Below, piece after piece: positions 54,789-63,423 of a stretch of DNA of 64,000 bases. The notes beneath the pieces are model-generated. The model ran no database searches. It saw only the letters and a program-made list of their open reading frames with translations, and was not told the origin of the DNA. The DNA is from Adhaeribacter rhizoryzae. GTDB taxonomy: Bacteria; Bacteroidota; Bacteroidia; Cytophagales; Hymenobacteraceae. Both the position numbers and the translations under genes were made by a program. Location of the stretch: assembly GCF_008629685.1 (NCBI RefSeq), contig NZ_VWSF01000027.1:1-64000 (forward strand), given 5' to 3'. How positions within the stretch are numbered: position 1 is the stretch's first letter; each line of letters opens with the position of its first letter.

Positions 54789-55388
54789 TTATTCTACCCG
54801 GTGTTGCTGCAGGTCTTCGTAATCCTGGGGCGTATCAATATCAAAAGTGCCGAGCGGGAAGGTAATAGGAGTTACAACTGCGGCGTGCCGGAACAATAAT
54901 TTTTTAGCGCCTTCCTGGCCTTTTAAAGCTAATAATTCCGGGAAAAATTGTTTGTCGAATAAAGCGGGGGTACCTAGAGTGTTGTGGTACGAACAAGCAA
55001 TAATGCCGTGGCCATGCAATCTTTTCTGTTCTACGATGTCATTTAATAAAGCAGTAGTAACAAACGGCTGATCGCAGACCATAATAATGGCGCCGTCTAA
55101 ATCCGGTGCCATTTGGTTTAAAGCCAATATTCCTTGCCGAATGGAAGAGGCCATGCCTTCCTGCCAATCGGGATTAAAAATTGTTTGCACTGGTAAATCG
55201 TTCAGGCTGGCCTGGAAAGCTTCGGCGTTGGAGCCCAATATTACCAAAACCGGCTCGCACGAAGAGGCCAGGGCAGTTTGGATGGCACGTTGCAACAAAG
55301 GCTGACCTTCGTATAGTAAATTTTGTTTGGGTTCACCGAGGCGGCTGGAAGAACCGGCTGCCAATAAAATAAGTCCAACTGAAGCCAT
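54789..55388 (-). CDS. mocA: MocA-like molybdenum cofactor cytidylyltransferase
   Basis: This 199-residue MobA-like NTP transferase has the family motif ILLAAGSSSRLGEPKQNLLYEG, IMVCDQPFV and a final FPLGTFDIDTPQDYE. MocA transfers CMP to molybdopterin to make the cytidine form (MCD) used by the xanthine oxidase family. It lies downstream of an XdhC-type gene and the three subunits of a xanthine-oxidase-type enzyme in the same direction, which supports MocA over a guanylyltransferase. The pathway partner is the enzyme at 56746-60637. Confidence 0.8.
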   Translation of the reverse strand: MASVGLILLAAGSSSRLGEPKQNLLYEGQPLLQRAIQTALASSCEPVLVILGSNAEAFQASLNDLPVQTIFNPDWQEGMASSIRQGILALNQMAPDLDGAIIMVCDQPFVTTALLNDIVEQKRLHGHGIIACSYHNTLGTPALFDKQFFPELLALKGQEGAKKLLFRHAAVVTPITFPLGTFDIDTPQDYEDLQQHRVE

Positions 55389-55427
55389 TGTGCAAAATTT
55401 TTAAATATTCACTCCGGATATTTTCTA

Positions 55428-56588
55428 TTACGGCAAAAGCGTCACCTGGGTAATGGCTTCGTCCTGGCGGGCATGAATAACATCCGGTTTATCGCGGAGC
55501 AGACCACCCGTTTTACCAGCCAGCACGGCTTTTATTTCCGAAATAATAGATAAAGCAATTTCTTCCGGGTTTTCAGCGCCCAGTTCTAAACCGGTTGGCC
55601 CGTATATTTTCTGGAGTTGCGCCTCGCTGGGATTAATGCCTTCGTCCTGTAATTCGGCCAGCATCCGGTCGAGTTTCTTTTTAGGGCCTAAAGCACCTAT
55701 GTAAGAAATATTTAAATTAATTAGTTGCCGGAGCATGGCCAGGTCGTAATTGTAATTGTGGGTCATTAATACAAAAACAGTCTGGGCATCTACGGCTAAT
55801 TGCTCCAATACTTTTTCAGGTTTGGCAATTAAAACCTGGTCGGCTAACGGAAAACGTTCGGCAGTGGCGTAATTATTGCGGCCATCTACTATAGTAGTTT
55901 TCCAGCCTAAAACTTTGGCAATTTCCACCAGCGGCCTAATATCATTGCCAGCCCCAATAATGACCAAAGCTACCGGTGGTTTCAATAATTCTACAAAGGC
56001 GGTAAGGTTATACAGGCCGGTTACATACGTTTTTATAGCCGATGATTGGGTGGCAAAAACTTCGGCAGCATCGGTAGTTAACTGGTTTTGCAGGCGATCG
56101 TCCGATATAGAACCGGATAGTTGACCGTTGGCGAGTTGCAGCAAACAAGTCCCGGGTTGGGGTGCCTGCCGGTTTTGCAAGTTAAACAAAGTAACCAATA
56201 CGGCTTGCTGTCGCCGGGCTAGTACAGCTTTAAGCAACGCAATAGGGTTAACCGGATTGGCTGACTGAATGGGTTCAATTAATATTTGAATAATGCCGTT
56301 GCAGCCCAAACCCACGCCTAGCTTGGCATCGTCTTCGTCGGTGGTGTCGTAGGTAACCAGCATGGCTTTTTGCTGCACCATCACCAGCCGGGCTTTACGT
56401 AGCGCATCGCCTTCTAAACACCCGCCACTAATAGCGCCGGTAAGCTGACCGTCTTCGGTAACCAGCATACGGGCCCCGGGCCGGCGATACGACGAACCGG
56501 CTACGTGTACCACTGTGGCAAGGGCCGTCTGCTTGCCGGCCAACTGCGTTTCGTCGTAAGCTTTTACAATTTCCTGTATTTCCTTCAT
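55428..56588 (-). CDS. XdhC/PaoD-like molybdenum cofactor maturation factor
   Basis: This 386-residue protein has an N-terminal XdhC_CoxI domain (ALATVVHVAGSSYRRPGARML, GCLEGDALRKAR) and a C-terminal Rossmann domain (VIIGAGNDIRPLVEIAKVLGW, TVFVLMTHNYNYDLAML). The family holds the sulfurated cytidine cofactor and inserts it into the large subunit. It is encoded just downstream of the Mo subunit in the same direction. XdhC domains and PaoD share this architecture. Confidence 0.9.
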   Translation of the reverse strand: MKEIQEIVKAYDETQLAGKQTALATVVHVAGSSYRRPGARMLVTEDGQLTGAISGGCLEGDALRKARLVMVQQKAMLVTYDTTDEDDAKLGVGLGCNGIIQILIEPIQSANPVNPIALLKAVLARRQQAVLVTLFNLQNRQAPQPGTCLLQLANGQLSGSISDDRLQNQLTTDAAEVFATQSSAIKTYVTGLYNLTAFVELLKPPVALVIIGAGNDIRPLVEIAKVLGWKTTIVDGRNNYATAERFPLADQVLIAKPEKVLEQLAVDAQTVFVLMTHNYNYDLAMLRQLINLNISYIGALGPKKKLDRMLAELQDEGINPSEAQLQKIYGPTGLELGAENPEEIALSIISEIKAVLAGKTGGLLRDKPDVIHARQDEAITQVTLLP

Positions 56589-56745
56589 GAATGTAGTAAC
56601 AGGTAGTAGGTTTCAGAACTTTACTTTAACCGACCACTATATATTTCTTCCCAAAAAAAGATAAGCAAATTTACACATATTTAAACGAATAGGAGGGCGT
56701 TATTGATACCTGATACTTACTACCTGCTACCTGCTACTTTTTCCC

Positions 56746-58995
56746 TCAGATTAATTTGTCCGGCGTTATGGGTAGGTTCCGGATGCGTTTGCCGGTAGCG
56801 TGAAACACCGCGTTGGCAATGGCAGCAGAAACGCCCACAATGGCTATTTCGCCGAGGCCTTTGGCACCCACGGGGTTTACGTGCGGGTCGTGTTCGTCTA
56901 TAAAAAATGCATCTATTTGGGGCACATCGGCGTGAACGGGTACGTGGTAATTGGCAAAATCAGCGGTTACGTAGCGGCCAAAGCGGTGGTCCATTACCGA
57001 TTCTTCGGTTAAAGCCATGCCAATGCCGCCCACTATGCCGCCAATAGATTGGCTGCGAGCGGTTTTTAAATTAATTACTTTACCTACGCCGGCACACGTT
57101 ACTACCCGCTTAACCCGTACTTCGCCGGTAATTGGGTTTACATGCACTTCCACAAAATGCGCCCCAAACGCAGACATGGAATATTTCTGCCATTCGGCTC
57201 CGGGCTTCGATTCTTCGGTTACTTCCAGTTGGGGTAAGTTGTTTTGCTTTAATATTTCGGTATAAGTAATACTAACCGCTGGGTTCTGGGTTTTAAATAT
57301 TCGCCCATCCGCCACAGATAAATCTGCGGGGTTAGCATTGTATAAAGTTGAATGAGGGGAAGTTACAGCCAATTGCAGCAGCTTTTGTTTTAAGGCTTCG
57401 CAGGCCACTTTTACCGCCGAGCCTACGCTCGAAACCGTAGTAGAACCGGTTTGGCCGGGTGCATCGGGTAAAGTAGATTCGCCTAAATCGAAGCGGATTA
57501 GAGCAGGCGAAATGTTTAGCGTATCGGCGGCAATCTGGGTCATGGCCGTGCCGGTACCTGGCCCAATATCGCTGGTAGCACTTTGCACAATTACTTTGCC
57601 ATCGGCTTGCAAAACGGCCCGGGCTTTGGCATTATTCCGGTGTACGCCAAACATACTCGAAGCCATGCCGTACCCCACCAAAAACTGCCCTTGGCGCATA
57701 GAGCGGGGTTCTAAAGTACGTTTGTGCCAGCCAAAATGCTCTGCGCCTTTAGCGTAACATTCTTTCAGCGATTTGCTCGACCATGGTAAATTTTTCTCCG
57801 GGTCAGAATCGGCGTGGTTGCGTAGCCGCAATTCCAGCGGGTCTATTCGTAAGGCGTAGGCCAGTTCGTCGATTGCCGATTCTAAGGCATAAACCCCCGT
57901 AACTTCGCCGGGGCCGCGCATCCAGGTGGGTGTATTTACATCCAGGTTAACCAAGCGGTAGCGCGTTCGCACATTGGGGCAGGCGTATAATACGCGGGTT
58001 GCCAATACGGTTCTTTCGGTATGTTCTTCGTAGGTAGAGGTGTGAGCAATGGCTTCGTGGGTAATCGCGGTTAACCGGCCATCTTTGGTAGCACCAATAC
58101 TTAATTTCTGGATGGTTTCGGGGCGCGAACCAACCGAATTGAACATTAATTCGCGGGGCAGCGCCAACTTTACCGGCCGCTGCACTTTTTTGGCGGCCAA
58201 CGTAGCGGCCATTACGTGCGGCCACACCCGAATGCCCGAACCAAAAGCGCCGCCAATAAATTTCGCCTGCACTTTTACGTTTTCTATAGGCAGCTTAAAA
58301 GCCCGGGCCAAATTGCCTTGTGTGCCTTTTATTACCTGGGTTTTATCGTAAAGCGTTAATTTATCCGGCGCTTCCCAGTGCGCAATTAGGGCGTGGGGCT
58401 CCAGCGGATTGTGGTGTTCCGTAGGAATTTTGTAAGTAGCTTCAATTTTTACGGCAGCGGTATTTAAAGCTTCGGGGTTGCCCCGGTCGTAATCGTGGTA
58501 CCGCGAATTTTTATCTCGCTGCACGTTGGCGGGTAAAGCTGCCCGCGATATATTAGCTTCTAAATCGGTCTGGTGTGGTTCTTTTTCGTACTGCACCTTT
58601 ACCAGCGAAGCCGCGTATTTGGCTCGTTGCAAGGTATCGGCTACTACTACGGCTACCGGCTGCCCGCTAAAATATACCAGGTTATCGTGGAATACCCGCA
58701 GGGGCGTACCCAAAGTAGCACGCTCCGGCATGGCCGGCGACGAACCGTACGCCGGCACCCCCGGCGAATTTACATGACTAATTACCGCCAATATTCCCGG
58801 TGCCCGTTCGGCTTGTTTGCTATCGAGCGCGGTAATGAGGCCTTTGGCAATGGTGCTCGTTACCAGTACGGCGTGGGCAATATTGGGTAGCTGATATTCG
58901 GCGGCGTACGTGGCCTTACCGGTTACTTTCAAGCGCCCGTCTACCCGGTCTAAAGAATCATTAATATTATCCTGGTCGAAAAAAGCTTTTTCCAT
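56746..58995 (-). CDS. Molybdopterin-binding subunit of a PaoC-like aldehyde oxidoreductase
   Basis: This 749-residue large subunit of the xanthine oxidase family binds the Mo-MCD cofactor and oxidises the aldehyde. It carries NDSLDRVDGRLKVTGKATYAAEYQLPN (typical start), FIGGAFGSGIRVWPH, MRGPGEVTGVYALESAIDELA, SDIGPGTGTAMTQIAADTL, GQTGSTTVSSVG and the catalytic Glu at about residue 716 in GAKGLGEIA. It lacks a signal peptide and would be exported together with the Tat-tagged 2Fe-2S subunit. It is in tight order with the FAD and 2Fe-2S genes. The substrate is unknown; aromatic aldehydes fit the Pao type. Confidence 0.9.
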   Translation of the reverse strand: MEKAFFDQDNINDSLDRVDGRLKVTGKATYAAEYQLPNIAHAVLVTSTIAKGLITALDSKQAERAPGILAVISHVNSPGVPAYGSSPAMPERATLGTPLRVFHDNLVYFSGQPVAVVVADTLQRAKYAASLVKVQYEKEPHQTDLEANISRAALPANVQRDKNSRYHDYDRGNPEALNTAAVKIEATYKIPTEHHNPLEPHALIAHWEAPDKLTLYDKTQVIKGTQGNLARAFKLPIENVKVQAKFIGGAFGSGIRVWPHVMAATLAAKKVQRPVKLALPRELMFNSVGSRPETIQKLSIGATKDGRLTAITHEAIAHTSTYEEHTERTVLATRVLYACPNVRTRYRLVNLDVNTPTWMRGPGEVTGVYALESAIDELAYALRIDPLELRLRNHADSDPEKNLPWSSKSLKECYAKGAEHFGWHKRTLEPRSMRQGQFLVGYGMASSMFGVHRNNAKARAVLQADGKVIVQSATSDIGPGTGTAMTQIAADTLNISPALIRFDLGESTLPDAPGQTGSTTVSSVGSAVKVACEALKQKLLQLAVTSPHSTLYNANPADLSVADGRIFKTQNPAVSITYTEILKQNNLPQLEVTEESKPGAEWQKYSMSAFGAHFVEVHVNPITGEVRVKRVVTCAGVGKVINLKTARSQSIGGIVGGIGMALTEESVMDHRFGRYVTADFANYHVPVHADVPQIDAFFIDEHDPHVNPVGAKGLGEIAIVGVSAAIANAVFHATGKRIRNLPITPDKLI

Positions 58996-59006
58996 GATCT
59001 GTTTAT

Positions 59007-59990
59007 TTAGGCAATACCAGCAGCCGTTTTAAGCGCCTCTACCAAAATATTGGGGGCTAACTTTAGTTTATAAGCGTTGTGGGTAAAGGCTTGGGCACCA
59101 CGCATGGCTATTTCCGCAGCTTCCTGGAAAGTTTTCTCCGATACAGGTTTGCCTACTAAACTTTTCTCCGTTTCAGATAAACGCCAGGGCTTGTGCGCTA
59201 CGCCGCCCATAGCCAAACGCGCTGCTGTAATAATATTATTCTGGGTGGCTAAAGCCGCTGCCACCGAAACCAAGGCAAAAGCGTACGACGCCCGGTCGCG
59301 CACTTTTAAATAATGCACTTGCTGGGCAAAAGGCGTATCCGGAATAATAATATCTAATATTAATTCGCCTCTGGTTAAGGTCGTATCTTTTTCGGGCTGG
59401 TCACCGGGCAAGCGGTGGAGGTCAGTGAATAAAATTTGCCTTTCTCCTTGGGGGCCGGCCACTACTACGGTAACATCCAGGGCGGCTAAAGCCACGCTCA
59501 TGTCGCTGGGATGTACGGCAATGCATTTATCGCTATACCCAAAAATGGCGTGCATTCGGTTAAAGCCAGCCAAGGCACTGCAGCCTGAGCCCGGTTCGCG
59601 TTTGTTGCAGGGCAGGGCAATATCATAAAAATAAGGACAGCGGGTGCGCTGCAAAATATTGCCGCCCATGGTAGCCATATTCCGTAACTGACCCGATGCA
59701 CCGGCATTTAAGGCTTGCGCCAGTAAAGGTTGTTTTGCCAGCACCAATTTGTTATCGGCTACTTCGCTGTTTAGGGCTAGTGCTCCTATGCGCAGGCTAC
59801 TGTTTTCGTGGCTAATTTTCTTAAGTGGCAGTTTATTTATATCCACCAGCTTTTCCGGGGCCACAATGCCGTGTTTCATCAAGTCCAGCAAGTTGGTGCC
59901 GCCGGCAATAAATTGGGCGTTGGCGTTTTTGACCAAAGCTTCGATAGCGGCTTTTTGCTTGGTGGGCTGCACGTACTGAAACTGGTTCAT
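59007..59990 (-). CDS. FAD-binding subunit of a PaoB-like aldehyde oxidoreductase, with 4Fe-4S insert
   Basis: This 327-residue subunit has the FAD-binding PCMH pattern FIAGGTNLLDLMKHG and GNILQRTRCPYF. The start at 59990 overlaps the stop of the 2Fe-2S gene (ATGA). An insert near residues 118-156 carries Cys118, Cys128, Cys137 and Cys156, including PCNKREPGSGCSAL. This cysteine insert is a hallmark of PaoB-type subunits and holds a 4Fe-4S cluster. The protein is the middle link of the electron path from the Mo site to FAD. Confidence 0.9.
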   Translation of the reverse strand: MNQFQYVQPTKQKAAIEALVKNANAQFIAGGTNLLDLMKHGIVAPEKLVDINKLPLKKISHENSSLRIGALALNSEVADNKLVLAKQPLLAQALNAGASGQLRNMATMGGNILQRTRCPYFYDIALPCNKREPGSGCSALAGFNRMHAIFGYSDKCIAVHPSDMSVALAALDVTVVVAGPQGERQILFTDLHRLPGDQPEKDTTLTRGELILDIIIPDTPFAQQVHYLKVRDRASYAFALVSVAAALATQNNIITAARLAMGGVAHKPWRLSETEKSLVGKPVSEKTFQEAAEIAMRGAQAFTHNAYKLKLAPNILVEALKTAAGIA

Positions 59991-60637
59991 ACTTTTTGGC
60001 CTCCGTTTTTTACTTCCAGAATAGCATTTACAATGTTGGGGTAAGCGCCGCACCGGCAAATATTGCCGCTCATGTATTCGCGTATCTGACCTTCAGAATT
60101 AGCCTGGCCTTCCCGGACACAAGCCACCGCCGACATAATCTGGCCGGGAGTGCAGTAGCCGCATTGTAAGCCATCGTGTTTAATAAAAGCTTCCTGCATG
60201 GGGTGCAGCTTTTCGCCAGCGGCTAAACCCTCGATGGTGGTAATTTTTTTGCCATCCTGCATTACGGCCAGCGATAAACACGCTAAAACGCGCTGCCCGT
60301 TTACGTGCACCGTGCAAGCACCGCATTGGCCGTAGTCGCAGCCTTTTTTGGTGCCGGTTAATTTTAAATCTTCGCGCAATAAATCCAGCAACGTAACCCG
60401 GGGCTCTACGGCTAGTTTGTGCCGGTTGCCATTAATATTTAAAGTTATTTTTACTTGCTCGAAGGCCGCTGCTATTTTCTCGTCCATGCTGGCGGCTTTG
60501 AGTACGGTAGGCGGGGTAAGCGCCAAAGCCACCACCGCCGAAGTTTTTTTCAGGAAAGTACGCCGGTCTTCGTTTGGTAAACCGTTGTTGTTTTCTGCGG
60601 CCGGCTGATTATTACCCGCATTTTTATCTATAGACAT
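59987..60637 (-). CDS. 2Fe-2S subunit of a PaoA-like aldehyde oxidoreductase, with Tat signal
   Basis: This 216-residue iron-sulfur subunit begins with a twin-arginine leader, DRRTFLKKTSAVVALALTPP, with Arg25-Arg26. The plant-type 2Fe-2S cluster ligands are C100, C105, C108, C120 and the second cluster ligands C159, C162, C194, C196. The twin-arginine signal on this subunit alone suggests that the assembled complex is carried to the periplasm, as in E. coli PaoABC. It is the first gene of the operon. Confidence 0.92.
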   Translation of the reverse strand: MSIDKNAGNNQPAAENNNGLPNEDRRTFLKKTSAVVALALTPPTVLKAASMDEKIAAAFEQVKITLNINGNRHKLAVEPRVTLLDLLREDLKLTGTKKGCDYGQCGACTVHVNGQRVLACLSLAVMQDGKKITTIEGLAAGEKLHPMQEAFIKHDGLQCGYCTPGQIMSAVACVREGQANSEGQIREYMSGNICRCGAYPNIVNAILEVKNGGQKV

Positions 60638-60760
60638 AGCAATTTTAACATTAAATGTATTAGCCCGAAAAGCTTAGATCTGGCTCACAAACTAATAAAG
60701 TTAAGTAACGAATATTTAATATTATTGCCTAGTATTTTATTTAACACAAAATATCCTGAA

Positions 60761-61168
60761 ATGATAACCTACCGGCAAGGCAATAATTTAGATTTAGATG
60801 CGGTAATCGAACTTTACCGGGAGTCTACGCTAGGCGAACGCCGGCCCATAGCAGACCGCGCACGTATGGCGGCCATGCTGCAAAATGCCAACCTGGTAAT
60901 AACCGCCTGGGATGGCGTTAAATTAATTGGTATTTCCCGGGCGCTAACCGATTTCGCGTACGTTACTTATTTATCGGATTTGGCCGTGCACCAGGCTTAC
61001 CAAAAGCAGGGCATTGGCAAAGAGCTAATCCGGCGTACCAAAGCCGCCGCCGACCCACGGGCCAGCTTGATTTTACTGGCGGCACCGGCCGCCGAAAAAT
61101 ATTACCCGCACATTGGTTTTACCCACATGCCGCAAGCCTGGCGGATTAATGCAGATGAAAATATTTAG
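60761..61168 (+). CDS. GNAT N-acetyltransferase
   Basis: This 135-residue acetyltransferase starts at 60761 (MITYRQGNNLDLDAV). The acetyl-CoA motif is YLSDLAVHQAYQKQGIGKELIRRT with Q-x-x-G-x-G, and the C-terminal AAEKYYPHIGFTHM is motif B. It is divergent from the pao operon. Its substrate is unknown. A longer frame starting 12 codons upstream has no family match and is not preferred. Confidence 0.85.
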   Translation: MITYRQGNNLDLDAVIELYRESTLGERRPIADRARMAAMLQNANLVITAWDGVKLIGISRALTDFAYVTYLSDLAVHQAYQKQGIGKELIRRTKAAADPRASLILLAAPAAEKYYPHIGFTHMPQAWRINADENI

Positions 61169-61344
61169 TTTCATATTATTACGGCCAAACCATTATTTAG
61201 CATATGCAACAGATTTAAGTTTGCCAATTTAACGGTACTCACGCTATGCAGAAAAATGAATAGTTTGTAAATTATATAAGAATATTCAACAGAAATGGTA
61301 TTGCCGGGTTAGCTATTTGCCAGATTTAAAATAAGCAAAAATGC

Positions 61345-61374
61345 AGTGTTAAAACTTGCTTTCCTGTAGTTTTG
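61345..61374 (+). promoter_or_regulatory. Candidate promoter for the zinc-ribbon gene at 61402
   Basis: TAGTTTTG (61367-61374) matches TAnnTTTG exactly; the -33 element is weak. The remaining bases of the 61169-61401 gap show nothing. Confidence 0.45.
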
Positions 61375-61401
61375 CTTGCAAATTTGGTTAAAGTCCGCGT
61401 T

Positions 61402-61707
61402 ATGGCCTCTACCTTTAAATCATCTAAAAAATGCCCGCATTGTGGCGAATGGTCGGAGTGGAACCAGCACCCCACCGATACCTGCCAGTTTTGCGGGGCC
61501 TTGCTGGATGACAGAACCTTGCTGCGCGAAGCTGCCCGCGAAGCCGAATCCAAAAACAAGAAACAGCTTGAAATAGATATAATTGAAGTTTATCCGACCG
61601 ATTCTTTTTTTGTGAAAATTGGCAAACGCATTATTCAGGCCATTCAAATTTCGTTTATTGCCATTGTATCTTTTATAATTTGGTTCCTGACCATGCTGGC
61701 CGGCTAA
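61402..61707 (+). CDS. Small zinc-ribbon protein with a C-terminal TM helix
   Basis: This 101-residue protein begins with a zinc-ribbon CPHC ... CQFC (KKCPHCGEWSEWNQHPTDTCQFC) and then has a charged helix (REAAREAESKNKKQLEIDIIEV) and one C-terminal TM segment (QISFIAIVSFIIWFLTML). A cytoplasmic metal-binding head anchored in the inner membrane is the likely layout. It overlaps the next gene at TAATG. The function is unknown. Confidence 0.65.
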   Translation: MASTFKSSKKCPHCGEWSEWNQHPTDTCQFCGALLDDRTLLREAAREAESKNKKQLEIDIIEVYPTDSFFVKIGKRIIQAIQISFIAIVSFIIWFLTMLAG

Positions 61708-62096
61708 TGAACTGGTTCCAATATTTTTTGTTTTGGCTGGCGTTAAGCTTGTATTTACTAAACCGGTACGTGCTGGATTTTTTGGGTTTCACCAAATATA
61801 AAATTCCTTACCTGAACGATGTGCTGTGCTTGCCCGTGGTGTTGTGCGTGGCTTTATGGTTGCAGCAAAAGTTATTTCCGCGTACGGCCCGTTCCCGGCT
61901 AAATATTTGGCAGGTTATTTTTACGGTTATTTATTTTTCAATTTTTTTCGAAGGAATATTGCCCGCATTTTCTAATAAATACACCCGCGATTTTTGGGAT
62001 ATAGGCGCTTATGCCCTGGGCGGTATTATTTATTATTTCTTTTTAAATCCCAAACCCCAGTTGTTATCCAAACCGCATCAAACTTATATTTTTTGA
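61707..62096 (+). CDS. Small polytopic membrane protein
   Basis: This 129-residue protein has four likely TM segments (residues 2-22, 40-55, 67-85, 100-113) and a basic cytosolic end. The start ATG overlaps the stop codon of the zinc-ribbon gene (TAATG). Its own stop overlaps the TTG start of the next gene (TTGA). I recognise no motif beyond repeated Tyr and Phe; an NYVLDFLGFTKYKIPYLNDVL segment is polar and may be a loop. Function is unknown, but the translational coupling suggests a shared unit with its neighbours. Confidence 0.6.
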   Translation: MNWFQYFLFWLALSLYLLNRYVLDFLGFTKYKIPYLNDVLCLPVVLCVALWLQQKLFPRTARSRLNIWQVIFTVIYFSIFFEGILPAFSNKYTRDFWDIGAYALGGIIYYFFLNPKPQLLSKPHQTYIF

Positions 62097-62617
62097 ATAT
62101 TTCTGTAACAATCCGGGTGGCTACCAGCCAAGATAATATAGTTTTAGCCCAACTAGGCCAGGAAACTTTTGCGCAAGCCTTTGCCGCCGCCAATACACCC
62201 GAAGACATGGCCGCCTACTTGCCCGGTACCTTTAGCCCAGCTTTACAAGCCGCAGAACTAGCCGATCCGCAAAATATATTCTGGCTGGTTTATGCCGGTT
62301 CCGAGTTGGCTGGCTACGTAAAAATGAATACGGGTCCGGCCGCCGCTTGTATTACTGCTACAAAAGCCTTAAAGATTGCCCGGTTATATTTGTTACAGCA
62401 TTGGCACGGCCGCGGCATTGGTTCGGAAATTTTAAACCAGTGCTTTTGTTATGCCCGTGCAGCAGGTTTTGGCGCCGTTTGGTTAACCGTTTGGGAACAT
62501 AATTTGGGTGCGCTGACGCTTTACCAAAGATTAGGTTTTAAAATAATAGGCCACGAGGATTTTGTGCTGGGCCAGGATGTGCAACACGATTATATAATGG
62601 AGAAAGTTATTATTTAA
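62093..62617 (+). CDS. GNAT N-acetyltransferase
   Basis: This 174-residue acetyltransferase has the motif-A ALKIARLYLLQHWHGRGIGSEILNQCFCYAR with R-G-I-G-S and the motif-B ALTLYQRLGFKIIGHEDF. The best start is a TTG at 62093 that overlaps the previous stop codon; the longer open frame has no family match in its first 33 residues. It is likely co-translated with the two upstream small genes. Confidence 0.8.
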   Translation: MNISVTIRVATSQDNIVLAQLGQETFAQAFAAANTPEDMAAYLPGTFSPALQAAELADPQNIFWLVYAGSELAGYVKMNTGPAAACITATKALKIARLYLLQHWHGRGIGSEILNQCFCYARAAGFGAVWLTVWEHNLGALTLYQRLGFKIIGHEDFVLGQDVQHDYIMEKVII

Positions 62618-62686
62618 TAAATAAGCACGTATTTAAAACAATTTGTATATTTAATTAAAATCGAATTTCACTTAATCAACAAGATT

Positions 62687-62914
62687 ATGACGCTATATAT
62701 AGGAGGTTTAGGTGTAAGTGAAGTGCTGATTATTTTAATTCCCTTTGTTCTTTGGTGTATTGTTCTGGTTGATATAATCAGGAGCAATTTTAAAAACAAT
62801 ACAAACAAGATTATTTGGTTGCTCGTCGTTATTTTAATTCCTTTTGTAGGAGTTATTCTTTATCCTTTAATTGCCCCAAACCAGAAATTAAAAGCTTCCG
62901 GAAATGATTATTAA
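62687..62914 (+). CDS. PLDc_N-type small membrane protein (copy 1)
   Basis: This 75-residue protein has two TM segments (11-30 and 41-63) and a central basic loop DIIRSNFKNNTNKIIW that fits the phospholipase D-nuclease N-terminal (PLDc_N) family, which occurs alone in many small bacterial membrane proteins. No phosphodiesterase HKD motif is present. It is a tandem paralog of the next gene, with shared IGGLG..E start and DIIRS(N/D)FK loop. Confidence 0.7.
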   Translation: MTLYIGGLGVSEVLIILIPFVLWCIVLVDIIRSNFKNNTNKIIWLLVVILIPFVGVILYPLIAPNQKLKASGNDY

Positions 62915-62990
62915 ATAATTGACCCGGAGCAGTTAAATTTTAAAGAAGAAAAATCTGGACCAGCATCATGGTTAAACCTTAAACTGTATT

Positions 62991-63224
62991 ATGCTTTTAT
63001 TTATTGGTGGTCTTGGCTTGGTTGAAATAGTAATTATTTTACTATTTACCTTATTCCCCTTATTTCTGTTAATTTGGGCGTTGCTCGATATTATCCGGAG
63101 CGATTTTAAGGATAGTGTTACAAAATTAATTTGGGTAATTGTGGTAATATTTGTGCCATTTGCCGGCCCGCTTTTGTACCTCATCCTCCGGAAAGGCCAA
63201 AAGGCAAAACATAATCATATCTAA
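62991..63224 (+). CDS. PLDc_N-type small membrane protein (copy 2)
   Basis: This 77-residue protein has the same layout as copy 1 (FIGGLGLVEIVIILLF, LLDIIRSDFKDSVTKLIWVIVVIFVPFAGPLLYLI), two TM segments, and a Lys/His-rich tail. It begins 76 bases after copy 1. Roles of free-standing PLDc_N proteins are unknown; membrane-stress or toxin-related functions have been proposed for relatives, but nothing here shows that. Confidence 0.7.
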   Translation: MLLFIGGLGLVEIVIILLFTLFPLFLLIWALLDIIRSDFKDSVTKLIWVIVVIFVPFAGPLLYLILRKGQKAKHNHI

Positions 63225-63423
63225 TCCTTTTCCTTAAAACAGCAACAAACCTTTATCGCGTAGTAACAGACATTCTGGTTAGTATTGCTATAGCCCTGCT
63301 AGAGCAATGTTATGTAGTAGTTGTAAATAATTATTTATGGACGGCAAAATTTACGGCATTATATTCAAGAATTCTGGCAGCAACGTGCCGCTGCTGATAA
63401 GTAAAATCGCTACCGGGTAGCGT

